This document shows positions 56,462 to 64,000 of a DNA stretch of 64,000 nucleotides, one piece after another; the stretch's first letter is position 1; the number at the start of each line of letters is the position of its first letter. The notes below the pieces were generated by a model that saw only the letters and a program-made list of their open reading frames with translations, was not told the DNA's origin and did not search any database. The translations under genes and the position numbers were made by a program. This DNA is from Reticulitermes speratus (taxonomy: Eukaryota; Arthropoda; Insecta; Blattodea; Rhinotermitidae): assembly GCA_021186555.1 (NCBI GenBank), contig JAJKFL010000010.1, positions 5,678,085 through 5,742,084 on the forward strand, given 5' to 3'.

Positions 56462-56961
56462 CAGTGGAACCTCGAACTTCGAACACAATCCGTTCCAGGA
56501 GACGGTTCGACTTTCAAGTTGTTCGACTTTCGAGTTGTTCGACTTTCGAGTTAAATTTCCCCATAGGAAATAATGTAAATTGAATTAATCCGTTCCAGAC
56601 CCCCAAAATTTACCCAATATAAAACATTTTAAGTGCCCATTTCAAAAGATCATATTGATAAATCAAGTATATTTAATTTCAATAATTGAAAATTTTTATT
56701 TATAATAGTACATACAAAAAATATTGTATAATAATCAATCAATAATAATAGTAGGAGGGATATTACTGTTCACTGGAAGGTGAATTACCCTTCTTTCATC
56801 TGGACCAAGCAGAGAGAGAAGGCGACCACGTGAAGACCACGTGATTCTTTGTTCGATTTTCAAGTTTTTGTTCGAGTTTCAAAACCGGATTTTCCTCGAA
56901 TATTTTGTTCGAGTTTCAAGTTGTTCGAACATCAAATTGTTCGAAGTTCGAGGGTCCACTG
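56462..56961. mobile_element. Tigger/pogo-like MITE, 500 bp
   Basis: TA-bordered element with ends 'cagtggaacctcgaacttcg' and, as complement, 'cagtggaccctcgaacttcg'. Sub-terminal 'gttcgactttcgagttgttc' repeats occur on both sides. No transposase. CAGTGGAACCTCGA ends are characteristic of Tigger/pogo elements. Confidence 0.85.
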
Positions 56962-57084
56962 TACTTGGACATAATAAGCTTACACAGACGATATGCACAA
57001 ACACAATCTTCAATTAAAACATTACAGTGATGTGTCTAAATGCATAACGCTTAAAAGCTATGGTATTCTGTACTTATACATTTC

Positions 57085-57210
57085 TGTAACCTATGTGTCC
57101 TATTAGCGGCCGAAACATGTAGTAGGAGATAAATTATTGTCAATTTGGTATTTTGTATTTGTTGTTGTTTTTTCCCTGTAATTAGTAAAGGAATACACGG
57201 TCGTATTAAA
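57085..57210 (+). ncRNA. degenerate hammerhead-like motif
   Basis: 'acctatgtgtcctattagcg' then 'gccgaaacatgtagtaggag': the CTGATGA half is lost (CTATGTG) while GAAAC-ATGTAG remains. The element's end appears as 'ggaatacacggtcgtattaa' at about 57190. Confidence 0.4.
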
Positions 57211-57343
57211 CGGTATGAAAAGCAGAAATCATTTCTGACTGTGAACGCCTTTGAAGTAGTATATTCGAATCTGTGTACAGTGGGGTCAAGACCAATAATA
57301 TAGGAGTAAAGAATAGGTAAAACAGAATTTTCTTACTTTATAT

Positions 57344-57618
57344 ATATATATATATTTTTAGTCGTCCTCTTCTACCTACTCCGGTTTCCCGTTTCAGTGT
57401 CGAGGTTTGTAATTCCTTTTGATCACACTGAGAGACACACCACAGTCGGTAGGACTCCTCTGGACGAGGGATCGGCTCGTCGCAGAGACCTCTACCTGAC
57501 AAAACACAACACTCTCAACAGACAAACATCCATGCCCCCGGTGGGATTCTAACCCACGATCCTAGCAAGCGAGCGGCCGAAGACCCACGCCTTAGACCGC
57601 ACGGCCACTGGGATCGGC
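57344..57618 (-). mobile_element. SINE3 copy, antisense, 12-bp duplication
   Basis: Left edge (TA)n tail, then 'gtaggactcctctggacgag', right end antisense head 'gtgggattctaacccacgat', 'gcacggccactgggatcgg'. Duplication cttactttatat at 57332-57343 and 57619-57630. Confidence 0.88.
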
Positions 57619-57667
57619 CTTACTTTATATTATAATCGTGTATTCCGTGCATTTCAGTAATAAATAA

Positions 57668-57832
57668 ATTATTTTATTCCAACAAATGCACTACACTTTT
57701 TTAGTGTTTTCTGTCCCTACATATATTTCGGCACACCCCTGATGATTGCACAGGAAGTGCCGAAACATGTATAGGGACAGAAAACACTAAAACAGTGTAG
57801 TGCATTTGTTGTAATGAAATAATTAATTAAGA
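57668..57832. repeat. foldback element P5 with central hammerhead-like motif
   Basis: Arms 57668-57734 and 57757-57832, loop 22 bp. The outer arms contain 'caacaaatgcactacac'. Unlike P1, P2 and P6, the single motif (57733-57780) spans the loop, and the left arm keeps only the 'acatatatttcggcac' half. Confidence 0.85.
57730..57780 (+). ncRNA. hammerhead-like ribozyme motif, P5
   Basis: ACCC, CTGATGA, T, TGCAC/GTGC(C) stem II, GAAAC, ATGTATA, GGGAC. CCC/GGG stem I; A at the cut. The first stem II base is T where others have G. Confidence 0.6.
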
Positions 57833-57929
57833 ATTTTCTTAATTTGAGCACGGCAAAAGAGTACTCATCTTTACCTGAGCTTCTTTAACACTAGCTAACT
57901 GTGTTACTAACCCGATATTTTTTACGTGT

Positions 57930-57982
57930 TCTGGTTTCCTGAGGATGACCTTATAACTGGTCGAAAAATGTAGCCACATGTA
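57930..57982 (+). ncRNA. hammerhead-like motif, GAAAA variant
   Basis: TTC, CTGAGGA, T, GACC/GGTC stem II, GAAAA, ATGTAGCC. C after GAAA is replaced by A, so stem III is lost; stem I weak. Confidence 0.45.
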
Positions 57983-58119
57983 TGTGTAATACAGCACAAT
58001 AACAATTAGCTGTGTCATGGCATAACTAACCTATTGTGTAGCTGATTTTTTTTTTTATTTATGCTGATGTTTGTAACAAAGTACCCACTGCTGCATGCTA
58101 CTGTGTGTGCGTGTCGGTT

Positions 58120-58150
58120 TTTATCGTCCTCCCCCCCCCCCCCCCCCGAA
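58120..58150. repeat. poly-C run
   Basis: C run of about 17 after 'tcgtcct'. Similar C or G runs occur at 1648, 17166, 28379 and 46302. Confidence 0.9.
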
Positions 58151-58571
58151 ATTTACCCACTGCTTGTTCTCTGGCCAGTTGACATCATCCCGTCTACCAA
58201 ACAATGATTCTGGAATATTATGGGCGACATTGCAGAACAAACGCAAAACGCATTGGACCAAAGTCTAGTGTTGACAGAAAGGGCTATAAATTTTGTTATC
58301 AGCACTGAAAACTGGGTTTTGTTTACTTCTGATATTTCTGTACTGATGTCCTATAAAATTACATGGAAATGTATATAATACATGTACGTGGCGTTGAAAC
58401 GTAACTTGTTCCTTATCAAATAGCATCAAATGTAGCGTGTTTTGCTTCATGAATATGAAATATATACCTAGAGATTTTTAATTTTAGACGATTTCATCCC
58501 GTTGTGTTGTTTTATAACAGAAATCAAGTGGAAATCTGCCCAACAAAACACAACTAAATTCTACTATTTTA

Positions 58572-58615
58572 CAGAACTACATGTTTCGACCTATTTCAGG
58601 ACATCTTCATTTTCA
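58572..58615 (-). ncRNA. degenerate hammerhead-like motif
   Basis: Complement: AAATGAAGATGTCCTGAAATAGGTCGAAACATGT in two halves; C of CTGAAGA is A. Relic of the same family. Confidence 0.4.
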
Positions 58616-58649
58616 CAACTTGTGTTTGAAACATATTGTAGAAGGAATA

Positions 58650-58945
58650 TATAACTAACTAACTAACTAACTCCATGGAGCAAGTCCTTCTTGAGAAGCT
58701 AACAGGTCTCAGCTAGTCAAGAAATTTCCCGCATTTTATGGAACCCGAAGGTTCATTACCGCACTCACAACAGCCCGCCATCTGTCCCTATCCTGAGCCA
58801 TATCAATCCAGTCCATACCCGCCATCCCACTTTTTGAAGATCTATTTTAATATTACCTTCCCATCTACACCTGGGTCTTCCAAGTAGTTTCCTTCCCTCA
58901 GGTCTCCCCACCAAAATTTGTATGCATCTCTCCCCTCCCCCATAC
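58650..58945 (-). pseudogene. LINE-A 3' end, antisense, short
   Basis: (TTAG)n tail at left as 'ataactaactaactaactaa', 3' UTR, '[20 protein letters not shown]', 'GRPEGRKLLGRPRCR', truncated at 'cccccatacgg'. Only the last part of the ORF is present. Confidence 0.88.
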
Positions 58946-58949
58946 GGAT

Positions 58950-59590
58950 GAGGAAGAAATGTAGATTCGTAAAATGAGTAAAATTTGTGTGTGTGATTTT
59001 TTGAGACCAAATTTTTAATTTATATAAGCAAACTGTATGAATATTTTTCATGTAAAACGTCGTTGGAGGACAGTATAAAGGGTATTTTTGTAATTTTGTA
59101 CAATACGTAATTGCAACATGGCGGCGGGCGAACTTTTGGGAATAAAACGAATATAACGGCAAAATTGTAGGGTATAATATGACATAACGTAATCCAAAAT
59201 TTGTTAAAGGAAATACATTTTTGTTTAGAAGGAAGTGTAACAAGGTGGCTGTTGTGCATAGAATTTCCTTATTTTTGTATTTAATTGCAAGAACAGATTA
59301 GTAACACTCAGCTTCAATGTGATTGTGGAATACATCACAAGCAAGCCTGCAAAACTGAATGACATGTGCACGAATTGATATCTGTGTAATAGGAAAAAGG
59401 CTTTAATATCTGATCAAACCAGTTTTATATACTGGTCAAAGCAAATTGCCTTTCATTGACGCGTTTTGGAGCGGTATTCGACGTTTAGTACAGGAAACGT
59501 AGATTTAATATCTGTCTTCTATCTCGAATCGGAGAATTTCAGTGTCGAAACAGGTAAAATTATTTCGTGTTACGAAACAAAAATGATGCA
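58950..59590. other. non-coding, nothing recognised
   Basis: No supported gene. The 133-residue frame on the minus strand is part LINE-A and part chance. Confidence 0.5.
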
Positions 59591-59599
59591 GGAGAGGCC

Positions 59600-60115
59600 A
59601 TGTATGTATAAACGTAACACTGATGCGCGTTAGCGTAACCATTGTTGTATTGGAAAAGCAATAAGTATTACAAATTCTAAGTGTTGTGTATGTAGCCTTA
59701 GTTATCCGGCATGCAAAGCGCATGCGCCGTATTATATTGTCATCTGTGGCCTGTCTGGCTGTACCATGTTTTTCCATATTATCTCATAAACGGCAAGATT
59801 TTCGGAAAAAATTTATTGGACATAAAATGTGTGTTTTGATTTTCTCTACAAATTTGGCTGTATCATTTCTCTTTCTAAGGAGAATTCAGCGAGATACTCT
59901 CATAAGTGTACATACGTGTTCATGTGAAGTACCCATTATTATTGTCAGATTTCAATGAAACTTGAATTTCCTCAACAGATTTTCGAAGAATACACAAATA
60001 TCAAATTTCATGATAATCCTTCCACTGGAAGCCGACGTGTTCCATGCGGACAGACGGACGGACATGACGAAGTTAATAATCGCTTTTCGCAATTCTGTTA
60101 ACGCGCCTAAAACAA
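59600..60115 (+). repeat. dispersed repeat R1, copy 2
   Basis: Same as 30840-31350: 'ttagttatccggcatgcaaa', 'gcgcatgcgccgtattatat', 'gtcatctgtggcctgtctgg', 'gttccatgcggacagacgga'. Small indels separate the copies. Class unknown. Confidence 0.8.
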
Positions 60116-60327
60116 CTTTTTACATTTTGCAGGAGAAATGAATGAACCCTATAAAATAAGAGAAACAATTTGTGATATACTATAGTCAGAATCTTGTATT
60201 GTTAATACAAGTTGTGCCGTATAAGATGCAACTCAAATATCGGACATGTTTAAATACTGCAACGAACATATAAGAATTCATTCACTTAACCAAACGATTG
60301 CAGTATTATAATCAATTATCTCTTACT

Positions 60328-60377
60328 AGTACCCTACATATGTTTCGGCCCCATTGTGGCCATCATCAGGGGTAACA
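60328..60377 (-). ncRNA. hammerhead-like ribozyme motif, P6 left arm
   Basis: Sense: TTACCC, CTGATGA, T, GGCC/GGCC stem II, GAAAC, ATATGTA, GGGTAC. Stem I TACCC/GGGTA (5 bp); stem III ACA/TGT; A at the cut. Confidence 0.75.
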
Positions 60378-60524
60378 TATTATACTTCACTTTACGTTGT
60401 CCAATTTGGCACTGTTAATTCATTATTGTTTTGTCGGTGTTATTATACCGTGAAAGTTTGTATGCACTGCACTTTTAACAGTGCCAAATTGGACGGCGTA
60501 AAAGTGAAGTGTATATATATTAGG

Positions 60525-60572
60525 CTACCCTGATGATGGCCACAATGAGGCCGAAACATGTGTAGGTACTAG
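60525..60572 (+). ncRNA. hammerhead-like ribozyme motif, P6 right arm
   Basis: CTACC, CTGATGA (60530-60536), T, GGCC/GGCC, GAAAC, ATGTGTA, GGTAC. Relative to the left arm one G-C pair of stem I is lost on both strands (TACC/GGTA), keeping the pairing. Confidence 0.75.
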
Positions 60573-60639
60573 GGAGAGATAATTGATTATAATACTGCAA
60601 TCGTTGGTTAAGTGAATGAATACTAATACTAAGATGCAC

Positions 60640-60930
60640 GGCCGCGCCATGGCTCAGGCGGTTAGTCGCCGGCCTCTCACTGCGGAGGCCCGGGTTCGAT
60701 CCCAGGTCAGTCCATGTGGGGTTTGTGGTGGACAAAGTGGCACTGGGACAGGTTTTTCTCCGAGTTGTCGGTTTTCCCCTGTCAATTTCATTCCACTGGT
60801 GCTCCATTACTTGTAAAAGCTTGGTAAAAAACTGCTCATCTTCAAATTCATCATAGGGTTGCACAAAAAGCCTTAAGGCTGTGGTGCGTCCGTAGCATCT
60901 GCTGCGGGGCCCTTCACCATGAGAAAAAAA
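60640..60930 (+). mobile_element. SINE1 copy inside P6 end
   Basis: 'ccgcgccatggctcaggcgg', B-box 'gggttcgatcccagg', end 'tgctgcggggcccttcacca' plus A8. Duplication atgcacgg at 60634-60641 and 60931-60938: it split the TGCACGGTGA end motif, so the element is older than this SINE copy. The 189-residue minus-strand frame across it is not a gene. Confidence 0.9.
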
Positions 60931-60969
60931 ATGCACGGTGAAAAAAAGTGAAACATATAAGAAGTTCCC

Positions 60970-61475
60970 CCCCCCCCCTCCCACCCCTGCCATGGACATT
61001 TCCAGCATTTGCCGAGTCGTCAGCACAAGTTCACTGCCTTGCTTCAGTTTTGTTGGCCACAAGTTGGGCGGTAATTTTGTAATCGACAACGTTTATTTTT
61101 TTTTTCACAAGAAATACTTCATGTGTTCGATATTTTGTTTTCAAGGACGAAGTGTGGCCCCACGTAATTTGATATGTCAACAGTTAAAACAGGATAATAT
61201 GAAGTGCTGAAAACCCACAATAACTGCAGGAAACCCTTCTGCATTAGTCAAAATCGGTTTTTAGTGTGCAGTTTCTTGAAAAGGAATCGTGGGAACATTG
61301 TCCTTTGAATGAACTGGGAAGAGATGGAACATTTTCAGTATCTGCCGTAATTACACACTGTTTATGACATTTTTGGTATCTTAGAAAAAAAAAAGTAAAT
61401 TTAAAACCAGTGCTTTACAAATTGTGTTGCTTTTTATACAGTACACTCTAAAGCATTAGAATTAGTTTTTTTTTA
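60970..61475. other. non-coding, nothing recognised
   Basis: C run at 60967; otherwise AT-rich without motif. Confidence 0.5.
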
Positions 61476-61537
61476 TACTACTCTCACCGTGCATATTTCA
61501 CTGTTCACTGTTCATAAAACACCAACAAAATGCACTT

Positions 61538-61720
61538 TCTTCTTCTTCGCTGGCTCTACAACCCTTGGTGGGTTTTGGCCTCATTGACAACTGCCCTCCA
61601 GACTTCTCTATCGGCTGCTTTTATCCTCCATCCTCTGATTCCCATTGTCGCCAGGTCCGCCATTACATCTTCTATCCACCTCCTCCTAGGACGTCACCTT
61701 CTTCTTCTGTTATCGAGTCT
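61538..61720 (-). pseudogene. 5'-truncated LINE end inserted in P7, 14-bp duplication
   Basis: 183 bp flanked by perfect aacaaaatgcactt (61524-61537, 61721-61734). On the minus strand it reads 'RPRRRWIEDVMADLATMGIR', 'GWRIKAADREVWRAVVNEAK', 'THQGL' and a stop (stop codon at 61556-61558), the last 45 codons of a LINE ORF, then a (GAA)n-like tail. A lineage different from LINE-A, B and the 6837 copy. Confidence 0.92.
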
Positions 61721-61760
61721 AACAAAATGCACTTCACTTTCACTTTATTATGTATTAATA

Positions 61761-61812
61761 GACCCCTACATATGTTTCGGTTAATGTAAAAACACCATCA
61801 TCAGGGGGCTCA
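61761..61812 (-). ncRNA. hammerhead-like ribozyme motif, P7 left arm
   Basis: Sense: GCCCC, CTGATGA, T, GGT...ACC stem II with a long loop, GAAAC, ATATGTA, GGGGTC. Stem I CCCC/GGGG; stem III ACA/TGT; A at the cut. Confidence 0.7.
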
Positions 61813-62053
61813 AAACTACGTACATTCCACATCCAATGTTACTTCTGCCCATATAGCTGTGGAATATCTTAATATGCAAGTTACATTCACTTATAAAATC
61901 AGAGTTTAAAACGTATATTTTTAACGATTTTATACTCAGTGTTTTCATAAAGGTTTTAAACTCTGATTTTATAAGTGAATGTAACTTGCATACTAAGATA
62001 TAGCACAGCTATATGGGCAGAAGTAACATTGGATGTGGAATGTACGTAGATTT

Positions 62054-62103
62054 GAACCCCTGATGATGGTTTTTTACATAAACCGAAACATATAAAGGGG
62101 TCT
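62054..62103 (+). ncRNA. hammerhead-like motif, P7 right arm
   Basis: AACCC, CTGATGA, T, GGTTT/AAACC stem II, GAAAC, ATATAAA, GGGGT. Stem II is better than in the left arm, but TGT of stem III became TAA. Confidence 0.6.
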
Positions 62104-62169
62104 ATTAATATATAGTAAAAGTAAGAGTGAAGTGCATTTTGTTGGTGTTTTATGAACAGTATTAGAATT

Positions 62170-62815
62170 AGTATTGACATCCAACACATTCATTACGTTA
62201 AAACTAATAATTTAGTTCTATTCTTCTTTACGTCTTTCTCAGTTCTTATGTGTAGTTCAGCGTCTCGTTTTCTTTAATTTTAATCTTTCCATCCGGTTTT
62301 ATTTAATTCATCTTACATAGCGATACTTTGCCTTTTTTAAAAAAAAACCTCGACTTACTGTGGCATTTCTTTAGTATCAGGGGTTATTAAATTTTATGGA
62401 AAATGAAATGAAAAATTGAAGTGAATTATTAATAAGGATATGAAGAAAGATTTAAGGTCCTTATTAAAATATCCAGTCATCCACAGAAGAACCATTTTAG
62501 TGATAATCATTTATCTGGCTGCGGGGCGAATCACCAAAATCCCTTTCCCAACAGGACAGGGTTTCTGATCTCTTCGCCGAAAGTGTCATTTCTTTTCAGC
62601 CCCTAGTACAGAATATAAGGGGGACTCCTTCTGTCGGGTTAAATCAATCGGAGGGTGCAAATAACCGCTCGTCCTTCACCTTTCGCATCATCTATACACC
62701 TTAGTGGTGCTTAGACACAGGATATGTGGTACTTGTGCCTTCTGATAAATTTTTATGAAAATATTTAACATCTCTGCTTTAGGCACAGAGGGCATATGTC
62801 GAAGGAGGATAGGGG
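62170..62815. other. non-coding, nothing recognised
   Basis: No supported gene. A-run at about 62338. Confidence 0.5.
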
Positions 62816-62821
62816 AAATAA

Positions 62822-62896
62822 TTAGGGATATATATATATATATCCCTAATTATTTCCCCTATATATATATATATATATTATATATATATATATAAC
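62822..62896. repeat. (TA)n with short palindrome
   Basis: 'agggatatatatatatat' / 'atatccctaattatttccc' then long (TA)n. This is the target of the SINE3 that follows. Confidence 0.85.
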
Positions 62897-63161
62897 GCCG
62901 ATCCCAGTGGCCGTGCTGTCTAAGGCGTGGGTCTTCGGCCGCTCGCTTGCTGGGATCGTGGGTTCGAATCCCACCGGGGCATGGATGTCTGTCTCTTGTG
63001 AGTGTTGTGTGATGTCAGGTAGAGGTCTCTGCGACGGGCTGATCACTCGTCCAGGGGAGTCCTACCGACTGTGGTGTGTCTCAAATGTGTGTGACCATGA
63101 AACCTCGACGAAACGAGGAGGCCCAGGCCCATATAGGGCTGTCGAGCCATAGGAAAAAAAA
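62897..63161 (+). mobile_element. SINE3 copy in (TA)n
   Basis: Head 'gccgatcccagtggccgtgc', B-box 'gggttcgaatcccacc', body 'gatcactcgtccaggggagt', end 'tatagggctgtcgagccata' plus A-rich tail. Duplication atatatatataac at 62884-62896 and 63162-63174 (repetitive, so less certain). Confidence 0.88.
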
Positions 63162-63354
63162 ATATATATATAACAGTTTTGAGCAGGCTTATTTGAAAAA
63201 GGTGCTGGCGTTAACAGACTCAAAAATTTCCAAAATTCTCAGAATTTTCTGACGTAAATTACAAAGGGTTTTGTCTAAAATTTTGACGCTGTACCACGCT
63301 GCTCGATTGTACATTCATCAAGCAGGTCAAAATGTATGTCTACACACAAATGAA

Positions 63355-63560
63355 GGAAGATGGGGTAAAGGAGGTATGGCTGCACTCATTATTAATCTAG
63401 ACACTAGATGGAGGTGCGTGGTCAACTTCAAGTCTCGGTCGCTTTAACTAGGCGAAAGACTTCGGTTCCCATTTAATAGGAGATTGAGTGGTACCCAGAG
63501 ACGGACTGGATATTTTGGGGAAGAGGAGAATCCGTCTTCCTTGTTTCGATTTTATCCACG
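63355..63560 (-). mobile_element. SINE4 remnant, antisense
   Basis: 'aggaggtatggctgcactca', 'gacactagatggaggtgcgt', 'aggagattgagtggtaccc', 'agacggactggatattttgg' follow the antisense SINE4 body; the head is lost. Confidence 0.6.
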
Positions 63561-63616
63561 ATTCGTCGATTTTGCAGCTTGTAGCTTATTTTTTTTTCCC
63601 ACTAATTTAAGAGCCG

Positions 63617-63890
63617 TCGATCCCAGTGGCCGTGCGGTCTAAGGCGTGGGTCTTCGGCCGCTCGCTTGCTGGGATTGTGGGTTCGAATCCCGCCTAGGGC
63701 ATGGATGTCTGTCTCTTGTAAGTGTTGTGTGTTGTCAGGTAGAGGTCTCTGCGACGAGCTGGTCCCTCGTCCAGAGGAGTCCTACCGACTGTGGTGTGTC
63801 TAAAAAGTGTGATCATGAAGCGTCGACGAGGAGGCCCAGGCCCAGGCCCATATAGGGCTGTCGAGCCATAGAAAAAAAAAGAAAAGAAAG
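63617..63890 (+). mobile_element. SINE3 copy with 10-bp duplication
   Basis: 'tcgatcccagtggccgtgcg', B-box 'gggttcgaatcccgcc', end 'tatagggctgtcgagccata' plus A-rich tail. Perfect duplication ttaagagccg at 63607-63616 and 63891-63900. Confidence 0.93.
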
Positions 63891-63969
63891 TTAAGAGCCG
63901 CTCCTTCGTTATGTTGTGCTACAATTAATTAAACACTGTAACTGTCTTAAGGCGCTGTACCTGACGGTC

Positions 63970-64000
63970 TGCGTGATGCTACGTGATGCTACGTGATGCT
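63970..64000. repeat. short tandem repeat at window end
   Basis: 'gtgatgctac' repeated three times and cut by the window edge; may be the start of another array. Confidence 0.7.

Larger units (their letters stand above)
60276..60621. repeat. foldback element P6 with two good hammerhead-like motifs
   Basis: Arms 60276-60418 and 60475-60621, spacer about 56 bp. The outer ends are 'attcattcacttaacc' and complement; the inner ends 'ccaatttggcactgttaa' and complement. Each arm carries one outward-facing motif with an intact core. The right flank reaches the end motif 'atgcacgg', where SINE1 inserted. Confidence 0.9.
61480..62165. repeat. foldback element P7 with two motifs and a LINE insert
   Basis: Left end 'ctctcaccgtgcatatttca' (inverted end motif), then 'ctgttcataaaacaccaac'; right arm closes with 'ttggtgttttatgaacag' near 62160. 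Long arms (after removing the 183-bp insert) meet around 61935. Motifs at 61761-61812 (minus) and 62054-62103 (plus). Confidence 0.9.

Noticed and set aside
58842-59243. 133-residue minus-strand open frame
   Set aside because: Part of it is out-of-frame LINE-A; the rest has no motif.
60520-61089. 189-residue minus-strand open frame
   Set aside because: It runs antisense through SINE1 and the P6 end; no codon bias or domain.

Overview
This is a repeat-dominated, AT-rich piece of an animal nuclear genome, almost certainly an arthropod. The wording of its non-LTR retrotransposon tails and SINEs resembles cockroach/termite (Blattodea) sequence, but that placement is recognition from memory, not a search. 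No complete protein-coding gene is visible. The only convincing host coding sequence is one 182-bp internal exon (15019-15200, + strand) with a strong acceptor and donor; its gene is not recognised. With no second exon seen, much of the window may be intron of that gene.

The rest is mobile and tandem DNA. (1) 5'-truncated, frameshifted LINE tails carrying the region after the reverse transcriptase; several have clear target-site duplications (1852-2557, 8999-9655, 33590-34039, 61538-61720). (2) Five tRNA-headed SINE families (called SINE1-SINE5 here), many with target-site duplications, including SINE-in-SINE at 52500-53030. (3) DNA-transposon relics: a short palindromic MITE in five copies, a mariner deletion derivative at 22315-22685, and Tigger/pogo-like elements at 16630-17025 and 56462-56961. 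(4) Tandem arrays: a 114-bp satellite in three arrays with shared flanks (7357-8725, 25375-28145, 37854-40475), a 110-bp higher-order repeat (18634-21490), a 72-bp satellite (31991-33276) and a 67-bp repeat (50105-50372).

The most interesting component is a dispersed family, about 20 copies, of small hammerhead-ribozyme-like motifs: CTGANGA, one extra base, a stem-loop, then GAAAC, a tiny stem III, and an end complementary to the bases before CTGANGA. The stem I arms covary between copies, and the base at the predicted cleavage position is A, C or T in the good copies. Many copies sit as inverted pairs in foldback elements (5774-6146, 42830-43622, 47055-47323, 57668-57832, 60276-60621, 61508-62165). 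Several of these end in a shared TGCACGGTGA motif. Small hammerheads with reduced stem III are known from Penelope-like retroelements; the inverted-pair foldback arrangement is the part that looks under-described. No Penelope reverse transcriptase or GIY-YIG gene is seen here.

A second, related motif (GTGAAGATGGGACC...GTCCCGAAACGTCGG) forms its own palindromes at 23152-23355, 24238-24440 and 45647-45846. A single copy directly abuts the 72-bp satellite.
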